64,000 bases of DNA from positions 1 through 64,000 of the forward strand of contig NZ_QFZQ01000012.1 of assembly GCF_003171675.1 (NCBI RefSeq), read 5' to 3'. Below the pieces are notes generated by a model, which was not told the DNA's origin, ran no database searches, and saw nothing but the letters and a program-made list of their open reading frames with translations. Numbering within the stretch: the stretch's first letter is position 1; each line of letters begins with the position of its first letter. The translations under genes were made by a program, and so were the position numbers. This document shows positions 18,752 to 28,226 of the stretch, piece by piece. The stretch comes from Reichenbachiella versicolor (GTDB lineage Bacteria > Bacteroidota > Bacteroidia > Cytophagales > Cyclobacteriaceae).

Positions 18752-20086
18752 ATGAATAATAAGATCGAAATACTGGATTATGCAGCGGTTGGATTGGGAC
18801 CTTTTAATCTGGGTATGGCATGTCTATCTGAAAATATTGATTCGCTTAATGGTGTATACCTTGAAAGACAATCAAGTTTTGACTGGCATCCTGGAATGCT
18901 GCTTCAAGATACCACCTTACAGATTCCATTCATGGCTGACTTAGTAACGCTTGCCGACCCAACGAATCGATTCAGTTTTATGAATTATATCAAATCTCAG
19001 GGACGGATCTACTCTTTCTACATCAAAGAAGACTTTTATCTGTTGAGAAATGAATACAATCAGTATTGCCAATGGGCGATAAAACAGTTAGATAATATTC
19101 ATTTTGATACAGAAGTAGTTAATATAGATTACCTGAACGATGAGGAAGTATACCTAATCACTTGTAAATCTGTCGAAGAGAATACTAGAATATTCTACAA
19201 GGCCAAAAAACTAGTTTTTGGAACAGGTACTACTCCTTCCGTTCCTTCCTGTGCCAAGCCCTTTAAAGATGAAATCAGTCATACTTCTCAGTATCTGTAC
19301 AAGAAAAGTGACCTTCAAAAACAAAAATCTATCACAATAGTTGGTGGTGGTCAGAGTGCCGCCGAGATATTCTATGACTTATTGCAAGACATTGATCAAT
19401 ACAACTACCAATTAAACTGGATTACTCGGTCGCCTAGGTATTTCCCTTTGGAATATAGTAAACTGACGCTAGAGATGACCTCTCCAGAATATGTTGATTA
19501 CTTCCATGCACTAGATGCCGATAAAAGAGATCAACTAATCGCAGATCAAAAGAATCTCTACAAAGGAATCAATCAAGATCTAATCAATGACATTTTCGAT
19601 CTTTTGTATACAAAAAATTTGAAAGGGAATGTCAAAGCACAGCTAAGAACCAACTCTGAACTGAAGCAAATGAAGAAGCATGAAAGTGGCTCATTCGAAC
19701 TGATTTTCCATCAAAATGAAGTAGATAAATACTTCCTACATAAAACTGAGGTTATAGTAATGGCCACAGGTTATAAATCTCAAATCCCAGAATTTCTTGA
19801 TGGGATCAAAGACAGAATCAAATGGGATACTAAAGGACGGTTTGATGTAAATAGAAATTATAGCATTGACATAAATGGAAACGAAATTTTCGTTCAAAAT
19901 GCAGAACTCCATACACATGGATTTGTCACTCCGGATTTGGGAATGGGTGCCTACCGAAACACTCACATTCTAAACTCTATTTTAGGTAAAGAACATTTCT
20001 GTTTAGAACAGCGAATTGCTTTTCAGCAATTTGAAGTGACAGCTGATGAGGAAGTATTTATTGAAAACCCTATGATCGCTGAATAA
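18752..20086 (+). CDS. Lysine/ornithine/diamine N-hydroxylase (siderophore monooxygenase)
   Basis: This 444-aa flavoprotein belongs to the K_oxygenase (IucD/PvdA/DesB) family. It has the FAD-binding VGLGPFNLG near residue 13, the NADPH-binding VGGGQSAAEI from residue 197 and the ATGY motif near residue 338. The enzyme hydroxylates a primary amine, giving the N-hydroxy group that is acylated to a hydroxamate. With an upstream decarboxylase, the substrate is probably a diamine such as cadaverine. Its stop overlaps the start of the exporter gene (TAATG), which implies translational coupling. No catalytic residue appears missing. Confidence 0.92.
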   Translation: MNNKIEILDYAAVGLGPFNLGMACLSENIDSLNGVYLERQSSFDWHPGMLLQDTTLQIPFMADLVTLADPTNRFSFMNYIKSQGRIYSFYIKEDFYLLRNEYNQYCQWAIKQLDNIHFDTEVVNIDYLNDEEVYLITCKSVEENTRIFYKAKKLVFGTGTTPSVPSCAKPFKDEISHTSQYLYKKSDLQKQKSITIVGGGQSAAEIFYDLLQDIDQYNYQLNWITRSPRYFPLEYSKLTLEMTSPEYVDYFHALDADKRDQLIADQKNLYKGINQDLINDIFDLLYTKNLKGNVKAQLRTNSELKQMKKHESGSFELIFHQNEVDKYFLHKTEVIVMATGYKSQIPEFLDGIKDRIKWDTKGRFDVNRNYSIDINGNEIFVQNAELHTHGFVTPDLGMGAYRNTHILNSILGKEHFCLEQRIAFQQFEVTADEEVFIENPMIAE

Positions 20087-21270
20087 TGTCACTAAAATAT
20101 TTTCTCGTATTGATGACGTTCGTTGCTGTAGTTAGCGACTACATTTTACATCCGTTCTATCCACATTTCTTTGCAGATAGATTTGGTGTGAACTCTTCAG
20201 ACCATGTTGGCTACTATTTCTCTTCGCTATGCTTGGTGATTATGATTGCTTTTCCTTTTTGGGCATATGTATCTAAAAAAATAGCTGAATTGAGGATTTT
20301 GATTTTGACTCAGATTATAGCAGGTACTCTAGCACTATGCTGTTATCAAATTCAATCCTACTTATGGTTTTGGATACTATCACTGGTAATGGTCATGTTC
20401 AAAGGCAGCTATTTACTAATCTATCCATATGCGCTAAAAGTATCAGGATCGCAAGACCATGCCAGCACAATAGGGCTACTATCTGTAGTTCTTCATCTGG
20501 GTGGGATTTTAGGTGCAGTACTCGGTGGAGTCGTACTTGATTTCATTACTCCGGAGTCTGCTTTTATTGTGATGGCCATAGGCGACTTTATTCAAATGGC
20601 CATGAGCGCTTACCTTCTCAAGAGCTCTCGATACGATACTTCTATGATCAAAGGAGAAAAGCAGAAAAGCCTGAAAAGAACATTTAGAGAAAGGTTCTTC
20701 ATACTCAAAATTGGCTTAGTGACTTTGATACTTTATTTCAGCGACTTTATCATCAGACCTTTTTTCACCCGGTATTGGGAAATGGTTTCAAATATGGAAA
20801 GTACATTATTGACTGGTGTCATCTATGCCATTCCTGCTATAGTAGCACTTGTGACATTATGGTACAACTCACGAAATACTAGCCGATGGAGCTTTAACCG
20901 TAAAATTTCCATAGCACTCCTTGTTGGAATTCCTGGTTTATTCCTTCAGGGAATGCAAAATGAATACCTCATTATAATTGGAAGAATCTTATATGGCTGG
21001 GCCATATTTCAATCTGCTGTTCAATTTGATGTTCTGCTCTTTGAATCAAGCTCTCCAGAGAGCTACGCCACGGACTATAGCAAAGTACATTTCATGCAAA
21101 GTCTTGGTGTACTAATAGCCTCCACTGTTTCTGGATTAATAGTCTCAGACTTTGGTCTTCAAATTCCATTTCCTGTCTCACTAATCGGTTTTACTCTGAC
21201 ATTGATACTGTTTGTGATGTTCATTTTAAAATCTGAAAAACCTGTGACGGATAGTGTAGCCACAGCTTAA
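20086..21270 (+). CDS. MFS transporter, probable siderophore exporter
   Basis: The 394-aa protein has about 11-12 hydrophobic helices and the loop pattern of the major facilitator superfamily. A basic stretch (GEKQKSLKRTFRERFF) in the middle marks the central cytoplasmic loop. MFS exporters of this size commonly sit in NIS siderophore operons (for example AlcS or PvsC types) and move the finished siderophore across the inner membrane. It overlaps the hydroxylase gene by one base and is 4 bp ahead of the first synthetase. The export role rests on this context. Uptake of an iron-siderophore complex or an intermediate is the alternative. Confidence 0.8.
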   Translation: MSLKYFLVLMTFVAVVSDYILHPFYPHFFADRFGVNSSDHVGYYFSSLCLVIMIAFPFWAYVSKKIAELRILILTQIIAGTLALCCYQIQSYLWFWILSLVMVMFKGSYLLIYPYALKVSGSQDHASTIGLLSVVLHLGGILGAVLGGVVLDFITPESAFIVMAIGDFIQMAMSAYLLKSSRYDTSMIKGEKQKSLKRTFRERFFILKIGLVTLILYFSDFIIRPFFTRYWEMVSNMESTLLTGVIYAIPAIVALVTLWYNSRNTSRWSFNRKISIALLVGIPGLFLQGMQNEYLIIIGRILYGWAIFQSAVQFDVLLFESSSPESYATDYSKVHFMQSLGVLIASTVSGLIVSDFGLQIPFPVSLIGFTLTLILFVMFILKSEKPVTDSVATA

Positions 21271-21274
21271 AACT

Positions 21275-23686
21275 ATGAGTGTATTCAATCGGAACATAAG
21301 TCCATTCTCTGAACAATTGATTATCCGACAATTTAGGTTAGAAGAGGATTCTGAACTTCTTCACGAATGGGTAAATATGGATTATGCAGTTTTTTGGGGA
21401 ATGAACGGTTCCACCCTCTTAGATGTAAAGGAGGAATATTCTAAACTAATATCACGCCACGGCTATGGTGTGCTTGTAGGTGAGGTAAATGGAAAAGTCA
21501 AATTTCTATTTGAATGCTATCAACCCGAATTCGACCTTATTTCTGACTATTACTCCGTACAAAAAGGAGATATAGGTGTTCATATAATCGTTTCGCCACC
21601 AAGTGATCTCAAAATACCCAATTTCACATGGCACGTGTTTTCAGAGATAATGAACCATCTATTTGAAAACAAAACAACAAATAGAATTCTAGTCGAGCCT
21701 GATATTCGAAACAAGAAGATGTTTGCACTATGTGAGCGAATAGGATTTGAAACCAATAAAGTGGTCGAGCTACCACACAAAACTGCTCAACTCGCTTTTC
21801 TCCAAAGGGAAAAGTTCCTAGCGATCCAGTCTTCTGGTATCATCCAAAAAAGAACTGAAATGAATAAAATTGATAATAGTGTATCACCACAACAAGCGGT
21901 GAGTCACCTCCAAAAAGATATCTGGTCTACTGCCAATAGATTATTAATTAAGAAAGCTCTAACAGAATTCAGCCATGAAGAGTTGATCATTCCTAAATCA
22001 ATTGCTGCCGATGGCCAATGGAAAAAGTTTGAAGTGTTTACTGATAACACAGATGTCGTTTATCACTTCACTGCCAAACAGTTGTACCTCAATCATCTAT
22101 TGATTAAACCTGATTCAATCAGAAAAACCAAATCTGGCCAACAACAAGAATTAGATGCTATTCACTTTATCCAAGAGTTTCAAAAACAGTTAGGGATTAC
22201 TGATAAACTGATGCCTAATTACCTAGAAGAAATTATCAGTACTCTAAATGGTTCAGCCTACAAGCTTACCAAAGGAAACCCAAACTCTAAAGAACTTGTA
22301 GACGCTGACTTTCAGACTATTGAGCAGTCCATGACTGAAGGGCACCCTTGTTTCGTGGCTAACAATGGACGTATCGGCTTTGACAGTGGAGATTATCGTA
22401 GTTACGCTCCTGAAACGGGTAATTCATTTTCGCTAATGTGGTTGGCAGGACATAGAGACCATGCTAAGTACGAAGGGAAGGATTCGTTACCATATGATTT
22501 TACAATGAATCAGGAATTGGGTCAGGAACAGATCGGTCTATTTAATGAAAAGCTTAAAAACTTAGGACTAAACCCGAATGACTATATCTTCCTACCTGTA
22601 CACCCATGGCAATGGTTCAATAAACTAGCTCAGGTTTTTGCTCCAGAGATCGCAAAGGGTAATCTTGTTTGCTTAGGCTACGGCACCGACCAATATTTAG
22701 CTCAACAGTCGGTCAGAACGATGTTCAACATCAGCCACCCCAAAAAATTCTATGTCAAATCTGCATTGTCAGTATTAAACATGGGTTTCATGAGAGGGCT
22801 GCCTTACTATTATCTAGGAACAGCACCAGTCATGGCCAACTGGCTAGAAGACTTATTGTATAATGACCCTTTCCTAGCAAACAATGGGTTCAGAATGCTC
22901 AGTGAAGTTGCCTCCGTTAGTTATATCAATTCCTACTTCGAAGAATTTGGGCCACATAATGATTACAATAAAATGCTGGCATCTCTATGGCGTGAGAGTC
23001 CTGCTGCTGTAATTAAGGAAGGTGAACAACTAATGACTATGGCGGCACTATTACATGTGGATCATGAACAAAACGCTTTTCTTCCTGAATTAATCAAAGC
23101 TTCGGGACTTGAAATCAATGATTGGTTAAGCAAATACTTTGAGGCGTATTTGATTCCTCTGTTGCACTGTTTCTACAAATATGACTTAGTGTTTATGCCT
23201 CATGGTGAAAACTTAATCATGGCATTAGAAAACAGTATACCGAAATACGCCTTTCTCAAGGATATCACAGAAGAAGCATGTATCCTAGACGAAAACATTG
23301 AATTACCAGAAGGACTTGAAAGATTAAGAGCCGACGTGCCTGAAGATGTAAAACTTCTTTCAATATTCATTGATGTATTTGATGACATCTTCCGTTTTAT
23401 GGTTCACATTTTAGAAGAGCACGCGAACTATAATCAAGATAAATTTTGGAGTATTCTGGCTAAATGTATCCAAGAATATCAAGCAAAATTCCCTGAACTC
23501 AACGACAAGTTTGAACGATACGATCCATTCGCAGAATCTTTTCAGCTTTCGTGCTTAAACCGATTACAGATCAATAACCATAAACAAATGATTGATCTAG
23601 ACGACCCTGTTGCATTACTACAATTCACCAGTAGACTAAACAACCCATTGGCCCAATACAAAACAGTAGCAGAACCCAGTATTTGA
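21275..23686 (+). CDS. GNAT acyltransferase-IucA/IucC siderophore synthetase fusion, copy 1
   Basis: This 803-aa protein has two parts. Residues ~10-190 form a GNAT/AlcB-type N-acyltransferase (LHEWVNMDYAVFWGMNG, then FTWHVFSEIMNHLF and VEPDIRNKKMFAL), which makes the hydroxamate from an N-hydroxyamine and acyl-CoA. Residues ~215-800 are a NIS synthetase with GHPCFVANNGRIGF from 356, HPWQW at 443, KSALSVLNMGFMRGL and HGENLIM at 643, the ATP- and carboxylate-binding elements. In Streptomyces these are separate proteins (DesC and DesD). The synthetase half would adenylate and condense hydroxamate units, or join them to citrate. The following gene is a paralogue of the same architecture. No truncation is visible. 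Confidence 0.9.
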   Translation: MSVFNRNISPFSEQLIIRQFRLEEDSELLHEWVNMDYAVFWGMNGSTLLDVKEEYSKLISRHGYGVLVGEVNGKVKFLFECYQPEFDLISDYYSVQKGDIGVHIIVSPPSDLKIPNFTWHVFSEIMNHLFENKTTNRILVEPDIRNKKMFALCERIGFETNKVVELPHKTAQLAFLQREKFLAIQSSGIIQKRTEMNKIDNSVSPQQAVSHLQKDIWSTANRLLIKKALTEFSHEELIIPKSIAADGQWKKFEVFTDNTDVVYHFTAKQLYLNHLLIKPDSIRKTKSGQQQELDAIHFIQEFQKQLGITDKLMPNYLEEIISTLNGSAYKLTKGNPNSKELVDADFQTIEQSMTEGHPCFVANNGRIGFDSGDYRSYAPETGNSFSLMWLAGHRDHAKYEGKDSLPYDFTMNQELGQEQIGLFNEKLKNLGLNPNDYIFLPVHPWQWFNKLAQVFAPEIAKGNLVCLGYGTDQYLAQQSVRTMFNISHPKKFYVKSALSVLNMGFMRGLPYYYLGTAPVMANWLEDLLYNDPFLANNGFRMLSEVASVSYINSYFEEFGPHNDYNKMLASLWRESPAAVIKEGEQLMTMAALLHVDHEQNAFLPELIKASGLEINDWLSKYFEAYLIPLLHCFYKYDLVFMPHGENLIMALENSIPKYAFLKDITEEACILDENIELPEGLERLRADVPEDVKLLSIFIDVFDDIFRFMVHILEEHANYNQDKFWSILAKCIQEYQAKFPELNDKFERYDPFAESFQLSCLNRLQINNHKQMIDLDDPVALLQFTSRLNNPLAQYKTVAEPSI

Positions 23687-26047
23687 GTGATGATGAAATT
23701 AAAAACGAAGGCATCTTTTAGTCAACACATCGAAAGACTAGGGTCAATTGATCTTATACCGTTTGATCTGAATATACATGCTGAAAAAGTACACTCGTGG
23801 GTAATACAGCCCTATGCGGTATACTGGGGCATGATGGATAACACTCTTGAGCAATTTATTGATAACTATAAAGAGCTACTTGCTCCTGATTATTATGAAG
23901 CTTATGTCGGTGTATTAGATGGAGAGGTGATTTTCTTAGCGGAAATATACGATCCAAAATTTGATCAGATTTCCGAATACATTGAGATCAAAGGTGGAGA
24001 TGTTGGAATGCATTTGTTGGTAGCACCTCCTAAAAAACGAATTACGAATTTTACCTGGCATGTATTCTCGACAGTAATGAATTTCCTGTTTACGAATTCA
24101 GATTGTCATCGCGTGGTAGTAGAACCAGATGTGCGAAATGGGAAAATCCATATCCTAAACAAAAAAGCTGGGTTCAAGTATCAAAAATTAATATCACTAC
24201 CACATAAGAATGCTTGGCTAGCCACTTGTACAAAGCAGGATTTTATGACTGCCAAAAATAAAAATTCGCCTACTGAAACCGTTCCGTTCATAGACCCACA
24301 AATCTGGAAAGAGGTTAACAGTCGACTTATTGCAAAAGCAATCAGTGAGTTTTCGCACGAACTGATTCTAAAGCCAGATCATATAGAACATGATTTATAC
24401 AAAATAGAAACCTCTGACAAAGAGACTAGTTATTTATTCGAGGCAAAATTGTTACCTCTTGATCATTGGGTGGTTGATATAGAGTCTGTTGAAAAAATAA
24501 GAAATGGTAAAATTTGTCAACAAAACTTGGTGGACTTTGTTCTAGAGTTTAGAGACCAGCTAAAGATTCCAGATGAGTTTCTAGCCACCTATTTGGAGGA
24601 AATATCCAGTACAATAAACAGTCTAGCGTATAAGTTTAAAAATCAAAAATTTACTTCCGCCGAACTAGTTCATTTAGACTTCCAAACTATAGAACATGCT
24701 ATGACCGAAGGCCACCCTTGTTTTATTGCGAATAGTGGAAGAATAGGTTTCAACCAACAAGATTTTGAAAAATATGCTCCTGAAGCCGACCAGCACCTTG
24801 AGTTGATTTGGCTAGCTGGCCACAAATCTTTCACGGCTTTCACTTGTACTTCCGAACTAAGCTACCCGTCTGTCTTAGAACAGGAGCTTGGAAATGAGGT
24901 TATTCTAGAGTTTAATAATACGATCAAATCAAATGGAGCTTCTCCTTCAGACTATTTTTTTATTCCCGTGCACCCTTGGCAGTGGGAAAACAAAATCAGT
25001 TTGATTTTTATTAATGACTTAGCTTCTAAAAACCTTATCTATTTAGGTCAGGGAAAAAATAAATACTCGCCACAGCAATCAATTCGCACACTATTCAATA
25101 GCAGTAAACCAACATCCTATTATGTGAAAACTGCCTTATCAATTTTGAATATGGGATTTGTAAGAGGGCTCTCTGTAGAGTATATGAAAAGTACTCCACC
25201 AATTACTCAATGGATTGAAAATATACTTAGTAGCGACTCGGTTTTAAAAGATTTAGGGTTTGAAATGTTAGGAGAGGTCGCTACAGTAGGATTTAAAAAC
25301 CAAGCTTACGCTTCATTAGGCTATCGACATACTAACAACAAAATGTTAGCCGCCCTTTGGCGTGAAAGCCCAATATCAAAACTGCACTCAGATGAGCAAT
25401 GTATGACTATGGCAGCTCTACTACATGTAGATCGAGATGGCGAAGCATTGATAAAACATCTAATTGTACAATCTGAACTCAGTACGGAACAATGGGTTGA
25501 TCGTTATCTAAAAGCTTACTTACTACCATTAATTCATTGCTTATATCAGCATAGACTGGTATTCATGCCACATGGTGAGAATATTATTCTTAAGATGAAA
25601 AACCATATCCCTGTAGGCATATTCATGAAAGACATTACTGAAGAGGTATTGGTATTCGACTCTCATGACCCTCTTCCCGAACATGCCAATAGATTACTGA
25701 CAGAGACGCCTTTAGAAATGCAGGCACTTTGTATTCAGACTGACGTTTTTGATAGTTTCTTTCGGTTCTTATCTGCGATACTTCAAGAACAGATTGGTTA
25801 TTCATCTAGCCTGTTCTGGAACCAAGTCAGTGAGTGTATACTAAGATACCAAAAGGAGCACCCTGAACTTGTAGCCATTTTTGAGAAGATTGATCTATTA
25901 GGTAAAGATTTTAAAAGATGCTGTTTAAACCGACTTCAGCTCTACAATACCAAACAAATGCTAAATCTATCAGACCCAATTAATACTTTGAAAATAGAAG
26001 GAGTACTTCAAAACCCAATTTCTATTACCGAAACCCAGCTGAACTAA
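23687..26047 (+). CDS. GNAT acyltransferase-IucA/IucC siderophore synthetase fusion, copy 2
   Basis: This 786-aa paralogue has the same order of domains as the preceding gene. The GNAT part covers residues ~15-185 (HSWVIQPYAVYWGMMD, FTWHVFSTVMNFLF, VEPDVRNGKIHIL). The NIS part has GHPCFIANSGRIGF from 342, HPWQW at 429, KTALSILNMGFVRGL and HGENIILK at 629. Active-site motifs look complete in both halves. The two copies are clearly diverged, so this is an old duplication that has been kept. A GTG at 23687 directly follows the previous stop; ATG codons at 23690 and 23693 are equally good starts. Two synthetases suggest two distinct condensations, as in rhizobactin or vibrioferrin pathways, or an asymmetric product. 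That is inference. Confidence 0.9.
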   Translation: MMMKLKTKASFSQHIERLGSIDLIPFDLNIHAEKVHSWVIQPYAVYWGMMDNTLEQFIDNYKELLAPDYYEAYVGVLDGEVIFLAEIYDPKFDQISEYIEIKGGDVGMHLLVAPPKKRITNFTWHVFSTVMNFLFTNSDCHRVVVEPDVRNGKIHILNKKAGFKYQKLISLPHKNAWLATCTKQDFMTAKNKNSPTETVPFIDPQIWKEVNSRLIAKAISEFSHELILKPDHIEHDLYKIETSDKETSYLFEAKLLPLDHWVVDIESVEKIRNGKICQQNLVDFVLEFRDQLKIPDEFLATYLEEISSTINSLAYKFKNQKFTSAELVHLDFQTIEHAMTEGHPCFIANSGRIGFNQQDFEKYAPEADQHLELIWLAGHKSFTAFTCTSELSYPSVLEQELGNEVILEFNNTIKSNGASPSDYFFIPVHPWQWENKISLIFINDLASKNLIYLGQGKNKYSPQQSIRTLFNSSKPTSYYVKTALSILNMGFVRGLSVEYMKSTPPITQWIENILSSDSVLKDLGFEMLGEVATVGFKNQAYASLGYRHTNNKMLAALWRESPISKLHSDEQCMTMAALLHVDRDGEALIKHLIVQSELSTEQWVDRYLKAYLLPLIHCLYQHRLVFMPHGENIILKMKNHIPVGIFMKDITEEVLVFDSHDPLPEHANRLLTETPLEMQALCIQTDVFDSFFRFLSAILQEQIGYSSSLFWNQVSECILRYQKEHPELVAIFEKIDLLGKDFKRCCLNRLQLYNTKQMLNLSDPINTLKIEGVLQNPISITETQLN

Positions 26048-26049
26048 TC

Positions 26050-27144
26050 ATGGAAAATAAGAAACGGATCAAAGCGATAGACATGGCCAGAGGTATCAGC
26101 GTTTTTATGATGATACCTGTGCATTCTATGATGATTTATTCTGATATAAATACTTGGGAAACTTCTTGGCTCGGGAAATTGATTCAAATAGCTGAAAGAG
26201 GCAGCCCCATGTTCTTAGTTATCATGGGAATTTCCTTTGCATTTTCTTCTAAGAGCGATTTCCTCAGCGCTTCTATCAGAGGATTGAAACTAGCTGCATT
26301 CGGATACATTCTGAATATTCTTCGATTTGTAATTCCCCTTTCTATGGGTCTATTTCCAGATAATTATTTGCAAGCCGGAGGATTTGAGAATGGAAGTTTC
26401 GAACTGTATAAACACTACTTTCTGCTTGGTGATATTTTACAGCTTGCCGGATTCACACTGATTCTCATTTCATTAATCCAGCTTCTTTCTAAAAACAAAT
26501 ATGTAATTCTAGGCCTAGCACTATTGATGGTTGTTGTTTCGAAAGAGTTGAGCGGATATAGACTTGGTATTGTAGGGCTAAACTATGTTACAGACATCCT
26601 CTGGGGTAATGAATTCAATGTATACTTTCCTATGTTTCCTTGGAGTGCATTTGTAATGATTGGTTTATTCTTCGGCATATGTTACCGAGAAGTAGGTAGT
26701 CCAGAAAAAATGTATGGGCAGATGTTGATTTACAGTGCCCTATTGGTCACAGTAGGAGGGTTTTTATATATAACTAACTACGACTACCATTTTGCGGATT
26801 ATTATCACATGGGGCCTGGAGGGTTTTTATTGCTGATGGGTTTAAACATATTTCTAGTGTGGATCGGACATGTATTGGTGAAGTATATTCCGCACAACAG
26901 GCTTTATGATCTATTTTATTTTAATAGCCGAGAGGTAACAGGGTATTATTTCATTCAGTGGATACTTATCAATTGGGGGATGTACTTCTTTGGGTTTTCC
27001 TCACAAGGTACGACGGGCTGTCTAGCCATTATTATATGCCTAACTATTTGTACCATAGTAATTTTGAAGATTAAAAATTGGTTCAAGTCTAAAAGGTATC
27101 TGGCTTCAGGGGCTTCAACTGACATTAAACCCTCATATACCTGA
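26050..27144 (+). CDS. Multi-pass membrane acyltransferase-like protein (HGSNAT/YeiB type)
   Basis: The 364-aa protein has about ten transmembrane helices. It opens with KRIKAIDMARGISVFMMIPVHS, a start typical of the HGSNAT_cat/DUF1624 and YeiB-like membrane acyltransferase group, where an N-terminal R-G motif and a histidine in the first helix are characteristic. Proteins of this group move acyl groups across or at the inner membrane. It is 2 bp after the second synthetase, inside the siderophore operon. I infer acylation of the siderophore, or help in export. The C-terminal ~15 residues are hydrophilic. The family call is moderately sure, the substrate unknown. Confidence 0.65.
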   Translation: MENKKRIKAIDMARGISVFMMIPVHSMMIYSDINTWETSWLGKLIQIAERGSPMFLVIMGISFAFSSKSDFLSASIRGLKLAAFGYILNILRFVIPLSMGLFPDNYLQAGGFENGSFELYKHYFLLGDILQLAGFTLILISLIQLLSKNKYVILGLALLMVVVSKELSGYRLGIVGLNYVTDILWGNEFNVYFPMFPWSAFVMIGLFFGICYREVGSPEKMYGQMLIYSALLVTVGGFLYITNYDYHFADYYHMGPGGFLLLMGLNIFLVWIGHVLVKYIPHNRLYDLFYFNSREVTGYYFIQWILINWGMYFFGFSSQGTTGCLAIIICLTICTIVILKIKNWFKSKRYLASGASTDIKPSYT

Positions 27145-27145
27145 T

Positions 27146-28159
27146 ATGAAACACCTGCTGATCTTCGTACTACTAATAAATGGGACGCTCTGTGGATATT
27201 CGCAATCCATTAGAAACATAGACCCTAAGGTGAAGATTCTTCTTGACGACCTTAACGCTTATGACGGCCCTCCTTTAGAAAAACTACCATTAGAGGTAGC
27301 TCGGCAGAGCTACGTTGACATGCAGTATGGATATGATTATGAATTCACAAGTACATTAAATACACAGTTTATCGAACAAAATGGTATCGAAGTCAAAATC
27401 AGTATTGTAAAACCAAAGAGGTCCAGCGAACCACTTCCAACATTTCTCTATTTCCATGGTGGTGGATGGGTACTTGGTGGGTTAGAAACACATGAAAGAC
27501 TGGTCAGAAATATCTCAGAAAATGCCAATGTAGCTGTAGTTTTTGTTCATTATTCGCTAGCACCGGAATCCAAATACCCTGTTGCTATAGATGAAGGGTA
27601 TGCTGTATTGAAGTGGATTCGGGAAAACGGTGCAAAAGAGGGGTTAGATATTACCAAGTTGGCGATTGGTGGAGATAGTGCTGGTGGAAATCTAGCTATT
27701 GCCATTTCATTTATGCTCGATAATAAGACTCATAAAGAACTATACTGTCAACTATTATTTTGTCCTATTACGGATACTACTACCTCCTCACAATCCTATC
27801 AAATGTTTGCCGACAAACACTATTTGACACGAAGCTCGATGGAGTGGTTCTTTGATTCGTATTTATCTACTAGCACACTATCCAAAAAATACATAGTGGC
27901 TCCTTTAAGAATAAAAAAGTCTAAACTACGAAAGATGCCTCCCACACTTGTAATCACGGTAGAATTGGATGTTCTGAGAGATGAAGGTGAAGCATTTGCT
28001 GAAAAGTTAAAAGATGCTGGTGTCGAAACAATATCAAAAAGATTCAATGGTACCGTTCATGACTTCATGGTACTCAATTGGTTGGCAGATACTCCAGCTT
28101 CGATTGAAGCGGTGGATTTAGCCTGCCGCACATTGCAAGACGCATTTTATAAGAACTAA
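27146..28159 (+). CDS. Exported alpha/beta-hydrolase (hormone-sensitive-lipase family esterase)
   Basis: This 337-aa protein starts with a signal peptide (about residues 1-20). It has the oxyanion motif HGGGW from residue 104, the nucleophile motif GDSAGG with Ser178, and probable acid and base Asp275 and His305. It is therefore a complete catalytic triad of the HSL/acetyl-esterase family. It is the last gene of the siderophore operon, starting 1 bp after the acyltransferase-like gene. An exported esterase here could cut an ester or macrolactone in the siderophore to release iron or linearise the product. This role is inference from context. General scavenging esterase activity is the alternative. 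Confidence 0.85.
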   Translation: MKHLLIFVLLINGTLCGYSQSIRNIDPKVKILLDDLNAYDGPPLEKLPLEVARQSYVDMQYGYDYEFTSTLNTQFIEQNGIEVKISIVKPKRSSEPLPTFLYFHGGGWVLGGLETHERLVRNISENANVAVVFVHYSLAPESKYPVAIDEGYAVLKWIRENGAKEGLDITKLAIGGDSAGGNLAIAISFMLDNKTHKELYCQLLFCPITDTTTSSQSYQMFADKHYLTRSSMEWFFDSYLSTSTLSKKYIVAPLRIKKSKLRKMPPTLVITVELDVLRDEGEAFAEKLKDAGVETISKRFNGTVHDFMVLNWLADTPASIEAVDLACRTLQDAFYKN

Positions 28160-28226
28160 TTTATTAGCTAGTAAAACATTTCTATTAAGAAAATGAGAGG
28201 GTATGGAGAGACTCTGACTAGAAAAC

